Shown in pieces: positions 12,526 through 22,812 of a DNA stretch of 64,000 bases. The translations under genes were made by a program, and so were the position numbers. The notes below the pieces were generated by a model that saw nothing but the letters and a program-made list of their open reading frames with translations, was not told where the DNA came from and did not search any database. This DNA comes from Camarhynchus parvulus (Eukaryota; Chordata; Aves; Passeriformes; Thraupidae). The stretch is from NCBI RefSeq assembly GCF_901933205.1, contig NC_044571.1, positions 54,411,530-54,475,529 of the forward strand. Reading direction: 5' to 3'. Each line of letters begins with the position of its first letter. The stretch's first letter is position 1.

Positions 12526-13065
12526 GGTTCTTGAAGGACTCAAGCTATTAATTGAGAATAAAATTTAAAAATTCTAATTGCTTATCTTTCAATTGCAAAC
12601 CTTCAGAAAACATTACATACAAGTAGGTATTGTTCTTAAGAGCAGAAAGAAAATCCATTATTTAACTGTTAATTTCAGCATATCAAGTTGTTACCATGGC
12701 ACCGAATATTTTTTCTAGTGCAGTAAACTTCATAAACATATACACTTTTATGTACTCATGCACAACAATGATAACTTTTTGTGCTTCTACCAACACCGAG
12801 TTAGAAAATTTTGTCCAAAGCATCATTTTTTTTGCAGATGGCTGTATTGTTATGCTGAAACTCTAGTTCATTAATATTCTTAAAGTTTTTAGTAACTTAG
12901 ACAATAAAGATTACCATGAATAAATACTCTGCTGCATAATCAGTGAATCAGAGATAATAAAATATGAAGATATCTGTTTCAAATGTCTTACACTCTGAGA
13001 CCTCTAACAGAGAGTCTCTAAATTACATTACTGACAGTACAATAGGGAACATTCTCAAAGAATTA
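12526..13065. other. Unique AT-rich non-coding sequence
   Basis: Nothing was recognised between the CR1 fragment and the LTR. Confidence 0.5.
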
Positions 13066-13672
13066 TGTTTTTTTAGGCTGGGGTGGAGTTAATTTTCTTC
13101 CCAGTGTCTGGTATGGGGCTGTGTTTTAGATTTGTGCTGAGCACAGAGTTGATAACATAGAGGTGTTTATTTTATTGCTGAGTAGTGCTCACATAGAGAC
13201 AAGCTTTTTGTGCTTCAACTCGTGCCATACTGGTAAGGGGATTTGGGTTAGATGGGAATTTGGAAGCGTACACAGATGAGAAAACTTCCCCATGTGACTA
13301 AAGGGATATTCCATATCCTAGGACATCATGTTCAGTACATAAAGAGAAGGTAGGGTGGTGAGGGGGAAGAAGGAGGAAGCAAGAGATGTTTGGAGGGATT
13401 GTGTTCACCATCCCAAGCCACTGTCAAACATTATGAAGCCCTACTGCCCTGGAGATGGCTGACCCCTGTTTGCAGGTGGAAGTGGTGAATTAATTCCTTG
13501 TTTTGTTTTGCGTGAGTGCATGGGTTTTACTTTACATATTAAACTGTCTTTATCTCGACCCATGAGTTTTCTCACTTTTACTCTTCTGATTCTCTTTCCT
13601 GTGCCAGTGGTGGGGGAGTGAACAAACAGTTGTGTAGGGCTGGTTGCTTGTTGGGTTTAAAGCACAAAATTA
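13061..13672. repeat. Probable target-site duplication AATTA flanking the solo LTR
   Basis: AATTA lies directly before the LTR (13061-13065) and again just after it (13668-13672). Five-base duplications are usual for ERVL-type integrations. In an AT-rich region a chance match is possible. Confidence 0.5.
13066..13665 (+). mobile_element. Solo LTR of an avian endogenous retrovirus, same family type as 5819-6399
   Basis: The unit starts with a decayed TGTTTT followed by GGCTGGGGTGGAGTTAATTT and ends GGGTTTAAAGCACA. Landmarks in order are GAGTTGATAACATAG (13146 region), AAAGGGATATTCCATATCC, a TATA-like TACATAAA (13336-13343), GGAGATGGCTGACCCCTG, ATTAAA (13538-13543, likely polyadenylation signal), and CTGTCTTTATCTCGACCCA. 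This is the plus-strand counterpart of the LTR at 5819-6399, with clear divergence between the two. No gag, pol or env sequence adjoins it. AATTA at 13061-13065 recurs at 13668-13672, one or two bases beyond the LTR end, and fits a 5-bp target-site duplication. Confidence 0.9.
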
Positions 13673-16499
13673 GTACAAAACCACACTATCTTATACAAAG
13701 AAAGAGTTTCAGTTCTAAATATCTTTCAATAAGCCTGAAAACTACACCATGTGAAAAATATGGCACCAGCACATTTCAGTGTTTTTGCTTGGATTTGTTC
13801 GTCTTGCTTTTGTTACTGAGAACTTGGCTAGGAATGAAGTCAGGAAATGGACTGATCCTGGTCTGCCCTTCCAGACAACTTCATGCAAAGCCACAGTTAG
13901 CTGCAGGACCATTGTAGCTTGTCATCATATTGCCCAACCAAGTTACATAAAGGCAGATATAGCTTGGGTTGCTTATTATTATCCACATAAACATGCTATG
14001 GAGGAAGGAAAGATGCTATTAATATGCATGGATGAGCAGACTGTGCCAAAATATTTTGTTGTTTCAGTTTTTTTAAATTAGATAATTGATTTTAGAAGTA
14101 TTCATCATCAGTATGTCAGTGTTGTTTCATATTAAAATATGAAATATTCAATTCAAAAGTATTCAAAAAGCTTACACTGTTGCCCTAGGACCTTGCTGTG
14201 GTACAGTCCTGTGCTCACCTCAGAAAACTACTGCATCAGCTGTTGTAAAAGCCAACTGCTTTCTAAATGGCAGTAGTATAAATAGAATGTTAAACAAGAG
14301 AATCAAGCAAATTAACAAGACTGGGAAAAATCTTACCGATACATCTAATCTAAACTTACAAATCTAAAATTAAAAAAATGTAAAACTAATTTATGAATGC
14401 ACAGTAGTTGCTTAAAGCATATTTTCTAGCATACCAGGAGATATTACTCTGTTTTATCCTTCTGTACAAAACTTCAACTGCTTTAAAGAAAAGAATCGTT
14501 AAGGTATCTTCTGATCTGTAACAATGTTAAGAAAAATCTTTCCTGAATGGACAGTCCATATATCTTGCCAGTCCATACAGTTGTTGATGCATGTCATTAC
14601 TGTCAATACCATTTAATAAACTGTAGATCAGATAAGGGATAGTGTTCCAGATAATTTATCCCACTTCTTTGATTTATTAGTAGTGTTGATGTGAGCAGAA
14701 AATTATCAAGGACTATCCAGAAAATAGAATGCTCATTGTCCATTTTATTTTTTTCAGTTATGGCATTAGTGTGTCACCTGAGAATATGAAGTTAGTAATC
14801 ATTGTGACCTGGTGGGACACAAAAAAAGAATGAAAAGAATGTGTTTTCTCTCAAAGCACAAAATCTGAGTAACTAGGGACTCATTACAGACCCAAACTCA
14901 TACTGCGCTTGACTCAGATTGCATATTAGAGTTTCTTAGGTCTTGGGAGAGACCTAAGAAATGAATATACAATAATGTGAAATTATTTTCTTTCAGTCTT
15001 ATGTGCTAACAGTGTTTCAATTTCCACACAATATTTAAATAAACATAACTGTTTCAAGAAGTATCAGAAGGATTTTAAAGTTTAGTGAGTAGATGATTTA
15101 TAATATCCTTGGTCAATAGCAATTCATAACATACTAAATATATTTCCTTCCTCTTATTCTTCCTTGAAGGAAAAATTTTAGTTGTCTTAAGAAATTATAT
15201 CTGTAATATGACTGTCATTCTGAACAATGCATTATTTCTCTCTGATCCTGGTTGAAAACTCTTGGAAGGGTTCCAATACAACACTTCACATTTGAACACT
15301 GATTATAACTGAAAACTATATAATAGCTAGATAACTACTTGCCTGTCATTGATATCTATGAATCGTATTCTTAGACACATCAGTCTTGCCTTGTATTTAG
15401 TACATAATATTAGCCTGTATCTCAGTTATCTAACCTAGGTGAGAGGACACCTAAGAGTTAAATGCCCCAGTCTTGAGTCCATCTCATCTTTATCTGGCAT
15501 TATACACATTAGGTATTAGGTATTAGACTTGGATACTCATATCTGTTTTCTTGTTTTGTGTTTTTCTGCCTTACATGTATCTTCTCAGGTTTTTTTTTCC
15601 TTTTTCCCCCCTCAAATTCAAGAATTCCATTGAAGTTATAGAGTTGAGTCTCCTTTTTTATAATTAATTTTTTTTTTCTGTGGAAGAAACTGTACTCTGA
15701 GGCAAGCCAAATCCTGCTTGTCCAATCTTGGAAAAAATTCGAACTGCGCAAACACGGCTGTTTCATTCTGTTTCCAATAGCTTGAGGCTTTTAGTCACAC
15801 ACCCTTTTCTCAGCCATTCCATTGACCTGCTCCATATGCCCTAATATTCCCTCTTGGCAATGTTTGCTATATTTGCAGGCATTTTATATCACCCAAATGC
15901 ATAAAGAAGCTCAAGGGAATTGAACAATCATGTCCTGAGGGTTTACTGTGCTCCTGTGTATAAAGACAGCAGGATTTTTCCTAAGCAAAGATTATTCATC
16001 TTCTAGAATGAATTTGAAAAGTAAGTCTGCAGAAACTGAATGTTAGTATTTTGACTAAAATTCAGTTGAATACTCGTTATTAGCCCATGGTGAAGCCAAA
16101 GAATCTGAGTAACTACAGGCAGAGAATGAAAGAATATTCATAGGACACTTAAGCTCAAATACATGCAAACATTCTTTGTGACTTAGGATCTATTTTGGGA
16201 GATTTTGCATTAATAACAAAAGCATAAGCATGTATTTTTACCAGCAAAGATTTACCTGCCCTGATTTTGATGAGCCAACCACCCATTTAGGAAACAGTTC
16301 TTCATGGGTCAGACTTAGGCAGATGTTCTGTAGGACCATGGGCCCTCTGTTCTGAAATTCATAGCACACTAAAATGAATGATGAATCCACAGTCTCCGGT
16401 CTCTGGAATTTTTTTGTTTCTGACATTTTTAGTATTTCCTGTGGCTTAATGTTATATCTAAAATATTATATCTAAAAACAATGTGACTTTACGGCAGAC
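13673..16499. other. Unique AT-rich non-coding sequence
   Basis: No exon or known repeat was recognised. A perfect 12-bp hairpin lies at 14932-14961 (listed separately). The overlapping frames at 13618-14081 run out of the LTR tail into unique sequence and have no domain. T-rich runs occur at 15590-15680. Confidence 0.5.
14932..14961. repeat. Perfect 12-bp inverted repeat (hairpin)
   Basis: TTTCTTAGGTCT (14932-14943) and AGACCTAAGAAA (14950-14961) are exact reverse complements separated by TGGGAG. No T-run follows that would suggest a terminator, and no neighbouring gene gives it a role. Confidence 0.85.
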
Positions 16500-16880
16500 T
16501 CCAAAATATTCCTTTGGCAGCATCAACTGGCCTTGCATACACTGAACTGGTGAGTATTTGTTCAAGGGCCTTCTTCTCAAATAAGGAACAAACCCTCCAG
16601 CTGCAGGTCACTCAAAGCTAAAAAAAGATCCCAGAGAAAAGACAAGCCAGCAGGCCTATCAGCAGTTTAATTCCCCAAGAGGGCACCAGGGGCCATTACA
16701 TGGCCATTAGCATAGCCAGCACTGGAGTCACAGACAGAGCAGAGGCAGCCAAGCAGCCAGCCAAGAAATCAGCCAAGGGCTTTGCAACAGACACAGATGT
16801 TGCTGCTAAAAAATTTATTTTAAACCTTGGCATCTGAGTCCTTTATCTGTCAATTCTGTGTCCTGGATGAGGCCCCAGCT
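16500..16880. other. GC-richer unidentified segment, possibly a decayed LTR
   Basis: This stretch is clearly less AT-rich than its surroundings and has a purine-rich CAGAGCAGAGGCAGCCAAGC block followed by AAAATTTATTTTAAACCTTGGC and ATCTGAGTCCTTTATCTGTC. The last part is reminiscent of the R-U5 boundary of a retroviral LTR on the plus strand, but I cannot name a family and see no clear ends. It could equally be old unique sequence. Confidence 0.3.
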
Positions 16881-18380
16881 GTTAAGTTCATTGATAAAAG
16901 AAGAAGAAGGGAAAAATCTGAGCTGCATTTACATAACCAGCAATTTGATTCCATCTAAAGTATTTCTCTTAAAGGGTTGATGTCTCTTTTAATAGACATC
17001 TTCTAATCTTTTCCTGAAAAGTTTTCAAAAATTTCCTTCAAGTTAGTTGCTAACATTCTTACTTTAAACCTTAACACCTAACTTATATTTCTTACTGGGT
17101 TCAAAAATAGTCAATGGCAAACTATTTTCTTAGACAGGGGAAGGGTTGGTCCTATAGAGAACAGAACCCACAGTGGAATGGGCATAATGGATTAATGGCC
17201 TTTAATTTGTCTGTCTCTCAAATTATATGATAACACTTTCACCTGCAAGGATGAAAGAAGTTGGGTTTTTTTGCCCTTCAAATGTTCCACATTTTGATAA
17301 ATGGTCTAGTATCCTCAAGGAGATTGCAAGTTTTATAAGTTTTCTCTGCATTTCTTTTTATTTCCAAAGACCTGCTATTTTTAGCTACAGTCAAGACCTG
17401 TATGATTTGAAAGCTCTGGTACGTATTCTTGCCTGAGTTTTCTTTCCCTACAACACTTCAATCAGTAAACTCATGTTCTCCTACCATATGTAATAATCAA
17501 TATTTTATTTAAATAATATTTTATTTTGTTAATTTTTACCAGAAAATGAAAAAAGTAGCAATAACACATATCTATTCTTTCAAGTACTGTTTATTATTAT
17601 CATATAAGAATACAGGCAAATAGTAACAGATACAATTGTGTGTTATAATATATTATCATGGAACAACTCAGGCAAGCCAATTTCTTTTTAGATAAAACAT
17701 AATCTTTTGTATCCACCTACATTAAAAAAATTATCTGATTAGAAATTTTATGAGCAGGCTATAGGCTTTTTCCTTTCTTCCACCAGCTTTTTTTGCAAAA
17801 ATTAACATGAATTTCCAGTTTAAATTATTTTTTTATCTCAACCATCATTTTCTGTTAGAATCTGTCTTTTTTTTTTCTTTCCTAGCTGTGCTGTCATTAC
17901 AGCTATGGCAAATTTCTTCATTTTCATTAACAAATAACTTAGTGCACTTTGACCCTTTTTAGGTTGTATCCAGCTGCTCTTTCTTATCTTTTAGAGACAA
18001 ACCCTGAGGGCTTGAGGCCAACTGCTCCATTCTGCTTAGGTTAATGCTGTTGTCGTAAAATCCTGCACTGTTTTGTCATTTAGTCTGCTCTTAATCAAGC
18101 TACTTGAGACTGTGTTGGGTACCCAGAAAGTGTAGAAAGTGTAACACCACAAACCTCTAGGCAGTTATAATGATTTGAAAGAGTAAATTCAAGAGCAGAC
18201 AGCAATTTCTCTTTGGTGTATGAGAATAAACACCTGATTTGGCTGATTAATTAAGATTAAATTACTCCACTCCTCTTCCTTTTAAAACAAGCAAGAGGCT
18301 AGTTATTATTACTCACCAAAACCCATAAAGCTTTTTTCAGGTGAATGCCTTTGGTATCAGCGTGATATTTTTAGCAGAAT
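16881..18380. other. Unique AT-rich non-coding sequence
   Basis: No gene or repeat was recognised. T-rich runs lie around 17500-17560 and 17830-17880. Confidence 0.5.
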
Positions 18381-18463
18381 CCTTCCTTCCTTCCTTCCTT
18401 CCTTCCTTCCTTCCTTCCTTCCTTCCTTCCTTCCTTCCTTCCTTCCTTCCTTCCTTCCTTCCT
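18381..18463. repeat. (TTCC)n microsatellite
   Basis: About 20 uninterrupted TTCC units (83 bp) are directly visible, followed by a C-rich, pyrimidine-biased tail to about 18494. The open frames across it in both directions (SFLP and EGRK repeats) are artefacts of the four-base unit. A perfect array this long is likely to vary in length between individuals. Confidence 0.97.
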
Positions 18464-20924
18464 CTTGCTTTTTCCTCCACTCCCCCCCACCCCCATCAAC
18501 ATTCATCATCCCTCTCTCTCCCATGACCCAAAGACTCAAACTACTTTTGCACTATAACACAGTGCCAAAAAGGAGAAAAAAAATAAAAGGCTATTTTGAT
18601 TAGCTTAAATCAAGGTAAAGCAAGAACTGAATTGATCTAATCCACTTCCCAAACAGTTCTTCCAGCTGGTAGGGTATCTTATAAAAAATGAGAAACAGTA
18701 TAATTACTGGTTGTGCTTTCTGAAGATAAATAATTTGTCAGTTGTTAAAAAAATTGTACATAACAACTCTGGTTGGGATATTTATGCCTGAAGTCAGTTA
18801 CCAGGTCACTATTCTGAAACCAAATCGCCAAGCCCAGAGGACTGTTTTCTTAGAGGTTCTCTTATTTTCAAAGTTCTTCTTGGTTTTGATTTTTTTTCTA
18901 AGTAGCTGCCTGTGCTGAATATACCTTCAAGGACTTTGTTATGCATACAAGCACCAGATGTCTTTCATTCAGTCAAAAAAAATCCTAAAGCTCCTTATTC
19001 ACTTTTACTCAAGTGGGACTCTAAAATGACTTATCTGTGTTTTGCTCAGAAACAACAACACTCCCCTCCCCTGTCCCTGCCTCCCTAACCCCCCCAAAAA
19101 TTAAACAAAACCAAACCCTAACAGCTAAATGATCTGTTGAAACAACTGCATCCTTTATTTATTGTGTTAAGTTTTGCAGTTGCCATTTTTGATGCCAGTT
19201 CTGATATTTAGGCACTGACTAGCTGTGCTCACACTATAGGTTGTTTGCTCTGCTGTGTGCTCAGTCAACCCTGCTAAGTACAGATCCTAGCTGCATCCCA
19301 GTTATGGGGCAGATGTACCACATTGTTGTCTGCAGTACTGGTCTTCAGACATTCAGGGAGGAATTTACTAGAACGACAACTTTTATAGGCCAGGATTTCT
19401 TTGTTTGCCTCTCAAAGTCAGGGTGTCTGAAGAGGAACAGGAAAAAAGCAGATTCAGACATAGCTCAGTTGTGAATTCACCCACACCCAAGGAAGCAAAC
19501 ATGAAAAGCATCTGTCAACACTGTAAACATGAAGGACAAACAGAAACTTTTTCTGCCCCCAAATTTCTCTGGAGGAAAATCAATCAATGTGAAAAGTGGA
19601 AGCCTGGATAAACAGGGTAGCGACCAGGAAAACACTAGTGGATAAGAAACTGAATTGTCACTGCACCAGATTTAAACTTAGACTTTTTAGATCCTGAGCA
19701 ATTTCTCCCTGTGAAAAAGAGGAAATATGACAATGTGAATTAGTTGTGTTTCTTTAGAAAGCATAGTGTTTGTCTCTTTAGAAAATTGTTCTGGTTTCTT
19801 TTACTAATGTTTAATGCCAGAGAGCAATAGTGGGAGAGTCAAAGTGACTCCTCAGCTCTGTGAGCAATACATTTACAGTAAGCATCTCTCCCATGAGAGT
19901 TTAACAGAGGAGGAAAAAGATTTGATGAGAAGAAGATTCTGAGATCAATTTCACAGTACAACCAGCTACAAGGCAATGTAAATAGGAAAAATTTTTTACA
20001 ATTTCAACTGTCAGAGAAGAAAAATTATTCTGTTCAAGTAGAGAAATGTAGGCAAGACAGACAACAGTTTGCCAGTGTGAACAGACCATCCACATACAAA
20101 AAGGACAGTGATAAATCAATTTAAAGATTATTCAGATTTAAAGATTTCAGTTTTTCATTTCCTTACCCAAAGTAGGGTAAATATGCTGAAATGAAATCTC
20201 AATATGTAAACTCCAGCAAGAAGATCAGGGACAAACCTAACTAGCATCTGAATAAAGCATTTTAAAAAAATTCTAAATACTTTAACAAGTGATGATGATG
20301 AGTCAGCAAATTGCACTGTCCTCTTTTAAGACTTCGTACAATACTCTTGAGTAAGTTCTCAGTTTTAGAATATGTATATTCCTACTCCTACTAAGAAAAG
20401 CTTAATGCTTGTCAACATTCCTTATTTAAGTCAACTGCATGCTTGAGTACTTTGCCATAAGTCAAATGAATATGTGTATTATATGAGCTAACAAATCCAT
20501 ATACTGAACTAAGCCCTGGAAATAACAAAATCTTCAATAAAAATAGGTGCACCTACAAAAAGCCATGCTGTATTTTGTGTAGGTCTAAGAATATAGCCCC
20601 TTATAGTCTGGAAGCTAATAGCTGCATACTTAATTTTGGTTTGAATTTCTGCCATGCCTTTTATTCAAACAATATTTCACTTTCATTGTGGAAATATAAC
20701 ATGTGAAGGAAATAATTCTGAAATGAAATTTCCTCAGTATTTCCATTTCTCAGAAGATTTTGACAAATAAATTTATTTATTATGATGGGACAATATTTAA
20801 TTATGCAATGAAATAAATATATATGTCTATATAGGTAGATCAAATGTATAAGCTAAATCTGTATTACCACTTCCCAGTCACTAGAAACCAATTCTCTATA
20901 ATGTTCAATTGCAAGGACAGTTCC
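18464..20924. other. Unique non-coding sequence
   Basis: No exon or known element was recognised. An A/C-rich run with CCCCCCAAAAATTAAAC and AAAACCAAACCCTAAC lies near 19088-19121. The frames at 19241-19611 have no domain. Confidence 0.5.
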
Positions 20925-21791
20925 TGGCATAGTTTTACCTGGACTCAGGGTGAGAGATTCAGCCTGCCTGGACACCAGAAATAAACCAAAGCCTCCCCCT
21001 CCTAAACTCAGTAAGGGAGAAAAATTACAGTGAAAGGCTTGTGGGTTAAGACAAGGACAGGGAGAGATCACTCACCAATTACTGCCTTGCCTGGGCTTAA
21101 GGGATGTGGGATCCCTGCCACAGGAGACAGTCCTCCACAAATGTCTCCAACATGAATCTTTCCCACAGGCTGCAGTTCTTGCAGCCCTTTAGGAACAGGT
21201 TGTTCCAGCATGAGTCTCTGTGGGGTCACAAGTCTTGCCAGAAAACCTGCTCCAGCATGGCTTTCTCCCTCCAAGGGGCCCCAGGTCCTGCCAGGAGCAT
21301 TCTCCACTATGGGCTTCCCATGGGATCACAGTCTCCCTTGGGTATCCACCTGCTCCAGCATTGGATCCTCCACAGGCTGCAGGTATATCTCTGCACTTGG
21401 ACCTCCAAAGGCCACAGGGGGACAGCCTGTTTCACCATGGGCTTCACCATGGGCTGAAGGGGAATCTCAGCTCCAGCAAGTGGATCACATCCCCCTCCTC
21501 CCTCTCAACTGACCTGGGCGCCTGCAGAGCTGTTTCTCTCATGAATTCTCATTCCTCTCTCAGGCTATTGTTTGCTCTTTACACAGTAACATTTCCTCCT
21601 TCTTAACTCTGATATCCCAAAGATGTTACCACTGTCAGTGATGGGCTCAGTCTTGGCCAGTGGTGGGTCCATCTTGGCACTGGTTGGCGTTGGCTCTGTT
21701 GAACACGGAAAAATCTTCAGACAGCTTCTCACAGAAGCTGCCCCTGCAGCCCCCTGCCCACATCAAAACCTTCCCAGACAAACCAAATACA
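20925..21791 (-). mobile_element. Solo LTR of a second avian endogenous retrovirus family
   Basis: On the minus strand the unit begins TGTATTTGGTTTGTCTGGGA and ends CAGG...AAAACTATGCCA. Plus-strand landmarks are AGGCTTGTGGGTTAAGACAA, GGACAGGGAGAGATCACTCA, then a series of imperfect GCTCCAGCATGG-type units (about 21200, 21248, 21350 and 21466) mixed with CACAGGCTGCAG blocks, then TTGGCCAGTGGTGGGTCC, TTGGCTCTGTTGAACACGG, and CAGCTTCTCACAGAAGC. This matches a GC-rich LTR family widespread in birds. From memory, a section normally found after ATCACTCACCAATTAC (about 21083) is missing, so the copy seems internally deleted. The long open frames at 21104-21606 are shadows of this repeat. No viral genes adjoin it. 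Confidence 0.85.
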
Positions 21792-22732
21792 CCAAGTAAC
21801 ACTCTTCAGAATTACTTCCAAGTGTGTTCTGGGAGATACCATAGAAGAAGGAGAATTCTTAATTAGAATGTAGCCATGCTGCTTGGAGAGCAAGAGAATT
21901 TAATAATACGAATGCAAGCTGTTCTATGCCAGCTGGCCTCAACAGCAAACAACAGTCCTAGACATATTTAATTTACTAGCCTAAATGTAGCTTTTGTGCT
22001 CTTCCACAGTGTTCATGCAGAGTATACTCCTTAGCAAGGCATATATCCTTTTTATTTTTAATAGGGAAAAAGCCCCAGTGTTTAAGGACAACTGTATAAT
22101 TTTGTAGAGCATAGAAATATCAATATACCTTTCCTCAAGTAAGATGATTCAATAACCATGAAAATGAATACTAAGGACAGATGTCCCAAGTGAAGACTGG
22201 GGTTTTCTTGAGATTTCAACAGGATAATTGCATATTTATTGAAACAGTTATTATTAATTTTTTATGGGAAAATTTGTTCCATCATTTATTCTTAGTCTAA
22301 TTAAAGTCTTAACAGTCTAATTAAAACACAAGAAAAAGCTATTATTGGTCTAATTACAATGAAAGCAATGTTCATAAATCATTGACACAGGGAAGATATG
22401 GGGTTCCTAATATTAACCATTTTTTTCTGAGATTAGGCTCTTTACTGGTGCATATCTGTGTCACAGCACCTTCAGGTTCATTCCTACCAAAGTACAGGGT
22501 TAAGTAAAGAGGAGTCAACAGCTTCATTAGGTTTTCACCAGGAGGAATATGAAAATTCCACTATTCATAATGGAAGTTTACCTATTTTGGTTCCACTTTT
22601 TATGGAGCTTTTTAACACAGATTTATTGCCCATTCTTTTTTTTTTTTCCTTGGTTTCCATGAAGAATTTGTTTGTTTCCACTACAAAGCATAATACTTTG
22701 CCAAAATAAAGGGTTAATGTTGTTTTTTAAAA
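21792..22732. other. Unique AT-rich non-coding sequence
   Basis: Nothing was recognised. AT-rich sequence contains several near-copies of CTAATTA (22297-22350). Confidence 0.5.
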
Positions 22733-22812
22733 TTTGTTTTTGTTTGTTTGAGGGGGTTTGTTTGGTTTGGTTTGGTTTGGTTTGGTTTGGGATTTTGTTG
22801 TTGTTGTTGTTT
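22733..22812. repeat. G/T-rich simple repeat with a (TTTGG)6 core
   Basis: Six exact TTTGG units occupy 22761-22790. They are flanked by GTTT repeats, a TTG run (about 22793-22810) and G5 runs at 22752-22756 and just after the tract. GG doublets separated by TTT on the plus strand fit a two-tetrad G-quadruplex pattern. Confidence 0.9.

Noticed and set aside
15640..15700. T-run regions as possible retroposon poly(A) tails on the minus strand
   Set aside because: No recognisable processed gene or SINE body adjoins them, and no flanking direct repeats were seen.
18341..18539. Serine/proline/leucine-rich and Glu/Gly/Arg/Lys-rich frames
   Set aside because: They are translations of the TTCC microsatellite.
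19111..19121. Telomere-like CCCTAAC
   Set aside because: There is a single unit with no tandem array, so it is not an interstitial telomeric repeat.
21104..21606. Three overlapping plus-strand frames of 100-128 codons
   Set aside because: They lie wholly inside the minus-strand solo LTR and reflect its GC content.
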